From Hyphochytrium catenoides (Eukaryota; Sar; Hyphochytriomycetes; Hyphochytriales; Hyphochytriaceae), in the NCBI GenBank assembly GCA_900088475.1, contig FLMG01003521.1, positions 211,361-275,360 of the forward strand: a DNA stretch of 64,000 nucleotides. Direction: 5' to 3'. Positions within the stretch are counted from its first letter, which is position 1, and each line of letters begins with the position of its first letter. The position numbers and the translations under genes were made by a program. Positions 51,558 to 62,600 of this stretch are shown here, piece after piece. The notes under the pieces are model-generated. The model was not told where the DNA came from, searched no databases, and saw only the letters and a list, made by a program, of their open reading frames with translations.

Positions 51558-52088
51558 ATGTGTTATGAACTGAAGGCCAAGCAGACTGGAGCGCTTGCCA
51601 CAAGACACTGTTTTACTCATTTCGATTATGTTCTTTTGTGTTCTATGGGGACATGCTATTTCATAGTGCCATCTGGATGTCGAATAGCACAGAATAGGTC
51701 ACTTTTTAAAATTCCAATCATCCCACAAGTTGAGATTAACAACTGTGATGAGATGGTGCTGACAGCTGTGGAAGTCTCGGCAGCACTGGACAGGCTAAAA
51801 TCAGATAACAGGGAAGTGAGGTGGGCCCTAGATTGCGAGGAGTTCTTAGTAAAGCAAGTCACGAAGTCTGTGAAGAAGCAACAAGGGAAGCCTAAGCGGG
51901 AGCGCCCAAAGAAGAAGTGCAAGTCCTGTGGGGTGAAGACAGAGTATCTCAGAGGCTATTGCGTGGCGTGTCTTCCTGAGGAACACAGAGAGCTCCTCGA
52001 CCGCTGTTTGCAGTGTAAAGTCGAAGGGTGCAGCGAACGGCGAGCTCGCGGTGTTTTCTGTACTGCGCACAAGGATAATCAGGAGTAA
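51558..52088 (+). CDS. Cys-rich probable zinc-binding protein
   Basis: 176 residues. The N-terminal half is unremarkable; ~108-120 is a basic stretch (KKQQGKPKRERPKKKCK). The C-terminus has regularly spaced Cys/His: KKCKSCG, YCVACLPEEH, RCLQCKVEGC, GVFCTAHKD, a pattern for two small zinc sites. A basic linker plus zinc module suggests nucleic-acid or protein binding (inference). Its TAA overlaps the next gene's ATG as TAATG. No family recognised. Confidence 0.55.
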   Translation: MCYELKAKQTGALATRHCFTHFDYVLLCSMGTCYFIVPSGCRIAQNRSLFKIPIIPQVEINNCDEMVLTAVEVSAALDRLKSDNREVRWALDCEEFLVKQVTKSVKKQQGKPKRERPKKKCKSCGVKTEYLRGYCVACLPEEHRELLDRCLQCKVEGCSERRARGVFCTAHKDNQE

Positions 52089-52696
52089 TGGCAGAGCCAG
52101 ATGACATTGCACTCTTTGGCGAGGTTATGACAACGATACGTAAGCTCGAAGTCGAACTTGCTACCTTCAACACCGTAAAGGAGTTCCTCTCGATGTCACC
52201 AGATGAAGCGGCCAAGATCCCTAACGCTGATGAACTCGCAAAATCTATTCTCTCTGAGTTAGCTGAGAGAAAGAAACTACAGAAGCGACAGGAGGAACTT
52301 AAGCGGAAGCAAGAAGAGCTATTCAACTCGGGAGGTCCATCCGAGGATGAAGCGTCGACTCGTAGCAGCAAACGACCGCGAACAGCCACTAAGGGCACTG
52401 TTAGCAGTGTGATGAGTGACGCTTCTGCGGCTTCGGACGGACCCACGCTCAGACAAAAGCTCGACGAGGAGTGCTCTAGGAACGCGAGCCTTCAGAACGA
52501 GCTTTCCAAGACTAAGGAAGAACTGCGGGTAGTCAAAGGTGAGATGGAGGTTATGGCTGCTAAACAGAAAGAACACCAAGACTACAATGATCTTTTGGAG
52601 GAAATGAACCGGAATATGACGCAGAAGATTGAGCAACTCCTAGCATCTATTGGACGTATAAGAGCGACCTGTGAGGAACTTATGTCCACAAAGTAG
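52088..52696 (+). CDS. Coiled-coil protein
   Basis: 202 residues starting at the ATG of a TAATG overlap with the preceding gene. Two coiled-coil segments, ~55-78 (ELAERKKLQKRQEELKRKQE) and ~118-185 (RQKLDEECSRNASLQNELSK onward), flank a Ser/Arg-rich linker with a basic SSKRPRTATKG, a possible nuclear-localisation signal. No enzyme motif. It may work with the Cys-rich protein it overlaps; the overlap suggests a shared transcript (inference). Confidence 0.6.
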   Translation: MAEPDDIALFGEVMTTIRKLEVELATFNTVKEFLSMSPDEAAKIPNADELAKSILSELAERKKLQKRQEELKRKQEELFNSGGPSEDEASTRSSKRPRTATKGTVSSVMSDASAASDGPTLRQKLDEECSRNASLQNELSKTKEELRVVKGEMEVMAAKQKEHQDYNDLLEEMNRNMTQKIEQLLASIGRIRATCEELMSTK

Positions 52697-52835
52697 TATG
52701 TGAGTGCATTCGAGGGATCATCGAGGGATCATCACTGACCATCATCGACGATTGAATCTAAAACAAGTGATGTAGTCAAGTCAATATTGCAAATCTCAGT
52801 ATAAAAACGAAGTCCAGCAAAATGGCCAAGTCAAT

Positions 52836-52841
52836 TTTATT
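52836..52841 (-). terminator. AATAAA polyadenylation-like signal
   Basis: AATAAA on the minus strand begins 4 nt after the stop codon of the phosphate transporter gene. Confidence 0.45.
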
Positions 52842-52845
52842 GAGT

Positions 52846-54405
52846 TTAGGCGTATTCCATACTACCATCAGCATGGAGCTGTTGATCTGCTTTTCTCTCT
52901 TTGCGTAGCCTTCGCTTTTCTGCCTTACCGTCCAAGAAGTTGTACCATACTGCTCGCCCACCCCGTTTGTAGTACCAAAATATACCTCCAACCAAAAGGA
53001 TTAAAACCCCAGCTGAGATAAGGGCTCCAAAGACGATCCCCACCACTCCTGATTGGAATAGATACACTAGACCAAGCAGAATTGCAGGGACTATGAGAAA
53101 CAGTAGCAGGATGAACAAGACTGCCACCACGGGCCACTTCGCGCTGAACTTCGCTAGACTCCTGGCCCATGACAGAATAGGCTTTCTCGTGATGGGTATG
53201 GGATAAAAAAGGAAGATCCCAAATAGGTTAAAGAAGAAATGAACGAGTGCCACAGCAACAGCATCTGCTTTTCCAGTGACCAGAGAGGCTAGTAAAGCAG
53301 TAGCAGTTGTTCCCAGGTTTGCACCAATTACTATTGGATACACTTGCTCCAGGGTGATAAGACCCAGCCCTGCCATTGGAGTCAGTGTAGAAGTAACAAT
53401 CGTGGAAGAGTGAACAGCGAAAGTCACAGCAGTTCCAACCAAGATGTTGATGTAACCGTTGTAGTTCAAAACTTTTTTGACAAGCTTCTGGGTAGGTCCG
53501 CGCAGGAGTCTCGTGAGCATATGAACCAAGCCAACCAGTGAGCAGATGAGCACGATTATGCCTATAATCAGTCCAACAGCTCCAGCAGCGTCTTCACTCA
53601 AGCCCGTTAGTGCTCCACTCTTGAGGAATACTGCATCCTCACAGGCTACCTTGCCAACAGCAACCTTCTCAATCATTTTCTTGTCAACCACTAGTAGCTT
53701 CTCTGATAAAGGCTTCACGACGTAGTCAACAGGGCTCTGAAAGGCACCTCCATCAGTCTTTGCACCGCTGTCTGCAATAGCACTTGACAACTTCTGCAGA
53801 GGATGGAATATGATTTCCAAGGGGAACATGACAAACACAGACCAAATATTGTACATGTCATGAACCGTTGCAGCAGCCATAGCCCTCTCAAACTTTACTG
53901 AGTCCCCAACTTGCCCAAAAGCGACCATGATACATGTCACACAAGTCCCGATATTCGCACCCATGATAATCGGTACTGCTTGTTCCACAGTGAGTCCTCC
54001 AGCACCCACCAAGGCAACAGTGATAGATGTAACAGTCCCAGAGCTGTGCAGCAGTGCTGTTGCTATTGTTCCTACCATCAGGCCAGCCACTGGGTTGTCC
54101 GAAAACTCAAATGCGGATTTTGACTCACACCCCAGGATGAGTGTGAACGAGTCACCGATCCATTTGACCGCAACCATGAAGAAATACAGTGAAGCCAAGG
54201 CGGCAATACCATAGAAGAAGCCCCAAGCAATCTTTTTCCAGACAGGCATGGCAGGATCATTAGCTTCATCCTCGAGCAGAACAGCAGTGGGGTCCAGGAT
54301 GTTGGCCTTACTAGAACGTAAGGGAGTGTGAGCTTGGTACTCAGGTTCTTTGGGAGTTACTTCAGCATCAAGCCCCATCACCCTGTTTGTAGATGGGCTT
54401 GGCAT
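52846..54405 (-). CDS. SLC34-type Na+/phosphate cotransporter
   Basis: 519 residues from ATG 54403-54405; the frame also opens upstream at GTG 54420, which I discount. It is a polytopic membrane protein of the Na/Pi cotransporter family (PF02690), which imports inorganic phosphate with sodium. The two inverted-repeat signatures are present: LLHSSGTVTSITVALVGAGG then PIIMGANIGTCVTC, and VHSSTIVTSTLTPMAGLGLI then PIVIGANLGTTATALLASL. In characterised SLC34 proteins the first positions are QSSS; here they are HSSG and HSST, so the Na+/Pi sites are altered. The C-terminal tail is charged. Probably captured from a eukaryotic host. Expressed at the host plasma membrane it could raise phosphate uptake during infection (inference). 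Confidence 0.88.
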   Translation of the reverse strand: MPSPSTNRVMGLDAEVTPKEPEYQAHTPLRSSKANILDPTAVLLEDEANDPAMPVWKKIAWGFFYGIAALASLYFFMVAVKWIGDSFTLILGCESKSAFEFSDNPVAGLMVGTIATALLHSSGTVTSITVALVGAGGLTVEQAVPIIMGANIGTCVTCIMVAFGQVGDSVKFERAMAAATVHDMYNIWSVFVMFPLEIIFHPLQKLSSAIADSGAKTDGGAFQSPVDYVVKPLSEKLLVVDKKMIEKVAVGKVACEDAVFLKSGALTGLSEDAAGAVGLIIGIIVLICSLVGLVHMLTRLLRGPTQKLVKKVLNYNGYINILVGTAVTFAVHSSTIVTSTLTPMAGLGLITLEQVYPIVIGANLGTTATALLASLVTGKADAVAVALVHFFFNLFGIFLFYPIPITRKPILSWARSLAKFSAKWPVVAVLFILLLFLIVPAILLGLVYLFQSGVVGIVFGALISAGVLILLVGGIFWYYKRGGRAVWYNFLDGKAEKRRLRKERKADQQLHADGSMEYA

Positions 54406-54740
54406 CGTCCAGCAATTCACTAAAACTTAGGGGCTGAGCGATATTGACTTTGACCCTTGATAGAAGCTTGTGAAATGACGAGCATTGGCGCATCTGGCCC
54501 GAGATGAACTATCAACAACAGATAGCTTGAGCATCAAACTTCTAAGAGCCCCTCCCCTGTACTAGGGTCTCAACCAAAAAATCTTGTACGACAAAGAACC
54601 ACAGGTCAGTCTCACATTTTGGACCCGTGAACCCGGGTTATTGACTCAGAACTATCTGATATTTATTGTAAATCCCGTCTCGATTCTTTCAACCCACCCG
54701 GATTAAGTGTATCAAGATACCCCCAAGATGCAGACCAAGC
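54406..54740. other. Interval upstream of the transporter, no supported gene
   Basis: About 335 bp of mixed composition, presumed to include the transporter promoter. No repeats, RNA genes or plausible reading frames are recognised. Confidence 0.4.
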
Positions 54741-54752
54741 CATGCCTCCTAT

Positions 54753-55121
54753 TAAACAAAGGCCGAGGATGAAGTAGCGAATCTGCTTCCTCAGCTGAGC
54801 GATCCAGCACAGAAGATTCAGAAGAAGATAACTATAGTATCTAGACTGGATGAAAATGGGTCATGAATCTATCTGGGAAGCAAACGTGAGCACAAGCTTG
54901 CAGATTCTTCCGAAGATGCAGATACAGCCTTGATCATAATTGAAACCAAGATCCGGAAGCCCTTCAAAGCTCGTCTAGGCTTTGAAGATTTTCCGGATCT
55001 CTATAGTACTGCTTCACAATTGGGGGCTGTGACTAGGTGCGCTGAGCTTCATAAATTGATTTGCCAGGAGCAATATGGATGCTCATTGCTTAGCTTGATG
55101 AACATCCACATTGCGTCCTAG
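54753..55121 (+). pseudogene. Broken ORF with internal TGA
   Basis: One + frame is open from just after a TAA (~54753) to a stop at 55119-55121 except for a TGA at 54864-54866. Residue content on both sides looks protein-like (IQKKITIVSRLDENG before; ADSSEDADTALIIIETKIRK and KARLGFEDFPDLYS after). A nearby ATG reads in another frame (MPPIKQRPRMK, then stop). It is either a decayed gene or a coincidence. No family recognised, no good start codon. Confidence 0.3.
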
Positions 55122-55319
55122 TAAGCTTCTTGAGGTAGCTTGGTATGGAAATCGAGTCAGTCGGTCTTTCCTGGTCATAGTCCCTGCATTGATAGCTTGT
55201 ATGGATCTAGATCTAGCATCAAAGGGTTTATTTTAATTTCGAAAATATATCTGACCTATAGATATAGATTGTGTGAATTAATCTTTACACGACTACCAAG
55301 GCCACCAAGAAAAAGGAAA

Positions 55320-56531
55320 ATGCAACAAGCAAATACGGTGCTTACTGCTAATCTGCTCTCTGAGTACTTGAGGCAGCAGAATGGGTTGTGGCGGCGCTTG
55401 AAGGAAAGAAATGGTCAAACCTTACAGGTGACAGAGCCAGACCAAGCTATCAAAGCCGAAACCTCAGAATTGCCTGAGTTAAATAAGAAACAAGTTAGCA
55501 CTGTAGCAGGATCAGAGTCATCCAGCTCATCTAGCTCGTCCAGTTCATCCAGCTCTTCTGACTCGTCCAGCTCATCTAGCTCCTCCAGCTCCTCTGGTTC
55601 GTCTGAATCTGATTCCGAACCAGAACTAGAGCCAGAACCAGAAGCGAGTCCAGAGCCACAACAACCAGCGGAACTACCTCACGTCACCGAAACACAGCGG
55701 GCGCCAGGCGAAGTGATCCTAGATTTTGATACAGAACCACAATACTACTCACCAATGACAGCAATACCAGAGCCACGACCAACAGATGAAGCATTGACCA
55801 GAGATCTAGAACCAAACTTAGAAGTAGATTCAAGTCTAGATGCAGAAGCAGAAGTTATGAACAGACAGCTCAAGGCAGAAGCGGAGCCAGACCCAATCCT
55901 AGAAGCAGAAGCCATGGACAGACCACAACTGGAAGCGGAGTCAGAGCCAAAGATTGACCGAGAAGCAGTAGTCATGAACCTACAGCTTGAAGCAGAAGCA
56001 GAGTCAGAACCACAGCTCGAAGTAGAACCTAGACTAGAACCAGCACCAGCACCAGTTGAAGTACTCTCATCACCTTTGAAGCTCTCAGACCCTCAGATTG
56101 AACCAGTTGAAGTGGTATCAGGTGCTAACAATCAGGAAGCGGCTGACCAGGGGGGGTGCCTTCTAGCTACTATAGACCTATCAGACCTAGCTGGTGATGA
56201 GGTCACGGGGACAGGCATAGCCACAGGTGCTGACAGACCTTCTGAATCGTCTGACCTGAAAGAGACTGACGAAGCTATGCTCCCAGCCGAAGTAGACACC
56301 ATGATCTCAGAGATAGTGGAAGACCTCGTGAGTCCTGGATCAAATCGTCCATCCACACCAAGACCACAGTTTGTGTCAGCGCATAATCAGTCTCATCAGT
56401 CCTTACATTCAAGATCTCGGCCTCGACAGAAACTAACTATTTGGGAATCTATACTCCTTGCACTTGCCACGTTCTTCGGCTTTCACGATAAGGTAGCTCA
56501 TCTCCGTGACCGAGCAAGAGTCCGTAACTAA
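55320..56531 (+). CDS. Ser-tract, acidic repeat protein
   Basis: 403 residues from ATG 55320; the longer open frame to 55140 begins at TTG. Residues ~65-99 are an almost pure Ser tract with scattered Asp/Gly, followed by acidic Glu/Pro repeats (EPELEPEPE, EAEAESEPQLEVEPR) with MNRQLKAEAEPD-like units at ~195-260. A short hydrophobic segment lies near the C-terminus (IWESILLALATFFGF, ~365-380) before a basic end. The Ser/acidic stretch would be a casein-kinase-2 substrate type; the C-terminal segment could be a membrane-associating helix. No catalytic motif. It converges with the giant fibre gene on the opposite strand. Confidence 0.6.
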   Translation: MQQANTVLTANLLSEYLRQQNGLWRRLKERNGQTLQVTEPDQAIKAETSELPELNKKQVSTVAGSESSSSSSSSSSSSSSDSSSSSSSSSSSGSSESDSEPELEPEPEASPEPQQPAELPHVTETQRAPGEVILDFDTEPQYYSPMTAIPEPRPTDEALTRDLEPNLEVDSSLDAEAEVMNRQLKAEAEPDPILEAEAMDRPQLEAESEPKIDREAVVMNLQLEAEAESEPQLEVEPRLEPAPAPVEVLSSPLKLSDPQIEPVEVVSGANNQEAADQGGCLLATIDLSDLAGDEVTGTGIATGADRPSESSDLKETDEAMLPAEVDTMISEIVEDLVSPGSNRPSTPRPQFVSAHNQSHQSLHSRSRPRQKLTIWESILLALATFFGFHDKVAHLRDRARVRN

Positions 56532-56601
56532 CTTTAGTCCTTCTGAACAAGAAAAAAATATACTTCAGTAAATTTTTTTTCAAGGTGAGGCAGTCCAAAG
56601 C

Positions 56602-59600
56602 TTAGAAGGCATTGACCCAGTAACCCTGAACGGTAACTGCAGCAGTAGATCCGCTGGCATTCCTCTCAACAAGAGCATACAGTGCTTGACCTGTACTAAG
56701 AGTCGCAGGGACGTTATTGAAGAACTCACCATTTCCATTGACAGCAAGGTGCTTGGTGTTGAAAGTACCTGCTGGACTGTTACTTAGAGTCAGACTGTTG
56801 GTGGCTCCACTAGCATTGTACAGTTTCAGGTTGACCATGGCCGCATTTGCAGTCTTTGGAACAGAGAATTGAGTTGGTAGTGCAACATAGGAAGTAGCAG
56901 TGACGCTGCTCGAAGTTTGAGGGCTCAGGATGTTTACAAAGCGATCGTTATAGACGGCATAGACAAAGTTGCCAGCAGCATCAGTCGTAAGCGCATGTGG
57001 TAGCTGGCGTACCTTGGTGGCATCATAGCCAGCTGGAACGTTGATGAGAGTCTCACCATTGGCCACAGAGCGTGTAGACAGGATGTAAGCTGGATCGCTA
57101 GCATGAGCAAGGGCGTAAATATAGAAGTGCGAACGAGGAGCTCGTCCGCCATTACGGTAAGTCGCACCGGTCAGGTCAGCGGTGAAGGGAGATTCAAGGA
57201 CCATAGCATTGTCATTGGTAATGGTGACAATGCGCCGACCCTCACCATTCGCAAACAGGACGTCACCGACCACGAAATCAGTTGCGAAGCCAGCACCAGT
57301 AACCCCAGTGCCAGCCGTGTCGATCGTTCCACCCAGGACATCACCCTGCGCAATACCATTAGCAGCACCAACAATATTAAGATCAAGAGTTCTAGAAGTT
57401 GGAATGATGACATTGGTGTTGTTAGCCGCAGTACGGACATAGGCGAATGGCATGGCATACTGCGTAGGCGTCTGGTACACAGGATTGCCCACATGCATGT
57501 ACCTCGGTGGAAGCAAGACACCCCACTTCATACCTGTAGGTTCAGATCCCAACGCAAAGAGCTGTTGGTAGTCTGCGCCTACCCCTAAGCGGTCCAGTGT
57601 CGCAGTACCCGTAGCGGCGATCAGGTCACCCTTCAGATAAGTTGCCAGCCCAGTACCACCCTGTGCTGGAGTCACTTGAGAATCAAATGTGAAGGTTCCT
57701 GAGATGTTCAAGTCTGTAGCAGTGATAGCATCAGCAGACAGGTTAGTGAAGTAACCATTATGCTGTGTAGTCTCATCACCGACTTGACCAATGAAACTTG
57801 TGCTAGCCGTACACTTCTTGAAATATCCATCGTTGGCTGTGCCTGATCCAACAATAGGTGGTTGGCCAAAGATGTAATTCAGAAGTGCCGGGCTGACAAG
57901 CTTGTCCGTAGCAGGAGACATGTTCTCCGGGTCCGCCAGGTATGTGTCGTAGTCTGTAGTGGTAGCCATGACGTCTCCAGTGGCAGTCGCAAATGTGATG
58001 GCCTTGAAGGTGGCATCAACGTCCGCACTTCCAAGATTCACAGTTGGAGCCTGAGCAAAAGCTTTCAGTACATCGTAGGTCACAATCTTGGCCTCGGTTC
58101 CAGGAGTAGTCAAGTCAGCTGGAGTAGCGACTGCATCACCTATGAGACTAGTAGTAACAGTGAGTGTCTTGAAGAACGCATCGTTAGCGTTATCAACTGA
58201 ACCAATAACGGTAGGCTGGCCCAAGAACGTCACAAGCGCATCAGGAGTCAAGACCTTGTTGGCTGGAGGAGTACCGTCCACGATGTCATCCACCGTAGCT
58301 ATCACCTCACCAGTAATGGTCTTGGCAGTAAGATCCGTGACCCATGCTTCTTTGGCGTTCGTGTCATCACCACCTAGTACACCAACCATAGCAGTAGATA
58401 CAGTAAGCGATGTAGCGTAGATAGCGTTACCTCCACCTTCCTGACCAATCACACCAGGATTCTTCTGCCATTGGTCAAAGAAGTACGGCGTGACAATCTT
58501 GTTGTTGGGCACCGGAAGCTCCTGGAAGTCAACAGCGGCGTCAGCAATCATCGCACCTTCAACTGTTGCACCCTTAAGGGCATTGAACGTACCGTTTGAA
58601 GCATTATCATCACTACCAACAATACCATATATAGATCCAGAGACGTTGACAGAGGTGAAGTAAGCCTGGTTAGAGGTGACAGCACCAATGATAGGTGGAC
58701 GAGAGAAGAGTTCAGCCGCCACATCAGCAGCAATAACCTTATCGGTTGGTGCACCTTCAAAGTCGTTGTAGGCAGAGGTGTTAGGATCGTTAGTGAATGG
58801 CGCAGTAGGGACTGCAAAGGTAGTCTCAGTGTAACGTACAAGGTTACTAATTCTGAAATCATCAATGTAGCCCACCCCGTCCACAGCGTTGTTCGTCAAT
58901 CGCAGGTTGTCCCATGAGGTGTAGAGCACCGCGCCAGCAACTGTAGTCGTGAACACCTCCGCACCATCAACGTATGCCTGGTACCTGTCAACTCCATCAT
59001 ATTGGAAGACAATATGATTGAACTCAGTACCAGCAGAGAGAGTCACAGCAATGTCAGACCTGTTCACGATATCACCAACAGCAGAAGTATCCGTTGACAA
59101 CACAAGCTCAAGGTTGGCTTGCGTGTTGAGCCCGAAGAAGATGGTTCCATCGGTTGACATTAGGAACGGAGTATGAGCAGCCACAGTCGCATTCGCCTGA
59201 AGCCAGAATTCCACCGTCCAAGCACCATTACCGATAGATGCAGACACGCCAGGTACGACCATATACTCTGCATTTGCACCTGAGAGATCCAAAGAAGCAG
59301 TACCGAACTTGAAGACGCTAGTGGTAACGTTCACGCCGCTCGTTGGCCAGTTAACTGTGACATCATCGTAAGATGCAAGTACCTGACCAGTCAACGATGT
59401 CGCAGTAATGCTTGTCAGATAGGCCGGGCTACTAGACTCCTCACTTCCAACCTGGCCACTGAAGTACTCAGTAGCGGTGATCACACTTCCCTTAATGGTG
59501 TTAGGTGTAGTCTCACCAATAGGTTGTGGGCCTTCAAGGTACAGTTGGAGCGCAGCAGGAGTGACCACCTTGTTGTTCACTGGAGTTGCACCAAAGTCAG

Positions 59601-62600
59601 CAAGCAGAGGATCAGCGTCAGCCACGACTCCACCAGCGATAGTGGCGGCCGTCAGATCACTGATGAAGGCAACATTGCTGACTTCACCACTACCCAGAGC
59701 ACCATAGAAATTCTCACCATGAATGTTACTTCCATAGATGACGTTGTAGGTAGCTTCCGTACCGATTTGAATTGGATCTGCAAAGAGTTGGCCCAATGTC
59801 CACGGCGTGACGACCAAGTCTTGAGCACCTCCGCCTTTGACAGTCTCCAAGTCAGCAATGACAGAACCGTTCAGAGTCTCAGCCGTAAGCGTGGAGAAGG
59901 TACCCGTGTTCGCCCCATCAGCACCAATGGGCGGTGGTGTAGCAAGAGTTGCCAACAACCCTGCAGCATCAATCAGCTTGGCAGCTGTCCCTGCTATAAC
60001 ATCATCCACAGTACCTAGAGCTGTACTAGTCTCGTCCAAAGCACCAAGTTTCAAAGTGGCTATGGTGGCATTCTGCTGAGAGTCGTCGCTTCCAAGTACA
60101 CCGGTGATAAGCTGAGATGCGTTCAGAGTTGTAAAGGAACCGCTGGCAGGGTTACTCAGACCAATGTCCGTTGGTGCGTTGGCCAAGTAATCCACAAAGT
60201 TCTGAGGAGTCAACACCTTTGAGTTGTCGGCAGCATCATGGATTTCCTGTGCAGTCGCAACACCATTACCAGCAACAGTGTTGAAAGACAAATCATCAAA
60301 GGATGCATCAGTTGAACCATCACCCAGAGTAGTCGGTGGGGTATTGAATGCATTGATGAGCCAGTAAGGAGTGACCACCTGGCTATTCGAACCGGTCGCC
60401 AGCTCTGTTGCATCTGCAGGAACAATGGCACCTGCAATCCCCTTAGCATTGATAGTGTCAATGTAAGCATTCTTCCTTATCGAGTCATCATCCGCACCAA
60501 TAGAACCATAATAGACGTTTGCTGAAAGGGTTGTGAAGCTTCCAGTGTTCTGGCCAGCAGAGCCAATGGGCACTGGAGATGCAAGTTGCTCTGCAAGTGT
60601 CTTTGCCGTCACCATCAGCGTGTCATCACCGCCCGACTGGATATCCGTCTGAGCCGCAATGTTCTTCGCATCCAACGAGTTGAAGGCCAGAACATCAAAG
60701 GAGCCATTTGCCCGGGCGGACTCTCCTAGTGGGTATGGCGCTTTGAACACTGCTTCCATTACGGCTGGAGTGACCACCTTGTTTGTCGCAGACCCGCCCA
60801 CGGTGAAGTCCGACGCAGGGTCTGCAATCACTGTACCACTGATGGATACTGCGTCTACGTTGTTGAACTTGGCATCACCTGGTACCAGGTTACCCAGCAC
60901 AACAGTAGGGCTCTGCCAAAAGTCACTGTACGCACCTGGCGTTACAATCTTCGAGGTCGAAGCATCTTCAGCTGTGATGTCAGAAGCAATCGCAAAGGCG
61001 CCAGTCTCTGTTCCAAATGAATCAAACGTGAGGTTCTTGAAGTGACCGTCGTTCGGTACGGCTGAACCGATTGCTGGTGGGGTCGCAAGGGCATTGAACA
61101 GTCCCAACGGAGTGATCACAAGGTTATCTGCGCTATCCTCAGTCAGTTCCAGATTCTCATTTTGGGCTATTACGTTACCCTCAATGGTGTCCGTGATCAG
61201 TAGGTTGAAACCAGCTACGGGTGCCACTATGGAGGATCCAACGTTCAGTGAAGCACCAATGCCGACACCACCAACGACCACCAGAGCTCCGTCCTCAGTA
61301 GTTGTAGAGTCCAACGTGTTCTCAATCTTAGCGAGCCCGCCGACGTTCATGTTGCCACCAACACCGACACCACCACCAACAACAAGAGTTCCAGTAGATG
61401 TAGAGGTGCTCTCTGTATAGCTGATCAGCGTACCATTCTCTCCTGACGCTGCAGGGTCAGCACCCTCAAAGTTGTTGAGGAGAATGGTATTAGCATCTTG
61501 GGTATACGGGGCAAGCGGAACAGGGAAGGTTGCAGTGTTACGAGCAATGTTCGAGATGCGCAGGGAGTCAACAAACCCGCTCTGTGCGTTTGCGTTCGTC
61601 AGGCGAAGAGTAGTCCATGCTGCTGCGTTGACTGGTGGCATAGCATCCAGATTGACTAGGAGCGTGCCATCACGGAACAAGTAATATCCTGTACCACTGA
61701 ATGCAAGCACGAGGTTCGTCCATGCATCACCAGCCACCGTCGCATCTGCCACCACACCTGTATGAATATCATTTGTAGTTCCATCTGAAGAAAGGTCTAG
61801 CACAATACCCGTTCCAACATGAACACCAATCGACAGTCCCATCGTCATTGACCTGATCACCTGCTGAGCAGCGTCAGTCACAGCCGCAGGACGCACCCAT
61901 AGCTCCATGGTCCATGGGCCAGTTACATGTGTAGCTACGTCTGGTAACCCCACGTATCCTGTACTAGCAGCTGCCATGTCCAGACTCGATGCACCAAAGT
62001 GGAAGTTCGTAGTTGACAATGCAAGAGCTGGATCCGAGTTCGCCCATGCCCCATCTACTTCCGTCTCTGTCGCCCCGGAGATGTAAGCATCCTGCTTGAC
62101 ACCCATGCCGCCCGCCACCACCAATGCACCACTATCACTTGAAGTACTGTTAGTTGTATCAGCAATTGATACAATTCCCCTTAAAGTAGAAGTTCCAGAA
62201 ACGTCAACAAGTCCACCAAAGAATGAGTCTTGAGCTACACCCATACCACCATTGACCACCAGAGAACCATTGTCCGTGGCAGTTGAGTTATCCTCGTTCC
62301 AAGCTTGTATCTTGCCTCCAACGTTGAGTCTCATACCAATGCCCACGCCACCTTCAATAACAAGTGAACCAGAGTCGGTAGAGGTAGACTCATCAGTTCC
62401 ACCAAAGCTTACGCCACCATCCATATTGAAGGAGCCAGCAACAGTGAGAGCACCTTGGATTGCAGTTCCGCCGTAGACCACCAACGCCCCAGTAGTAGTG
62501 TCAGTAGACTCTGCCGTACTGGTGATCGTAGTGACACCACTCAGCGTCGTAGTACCGCCCACATTGAGGTTCTCAGCGATGCCAGCCCCGCCACTTACGA

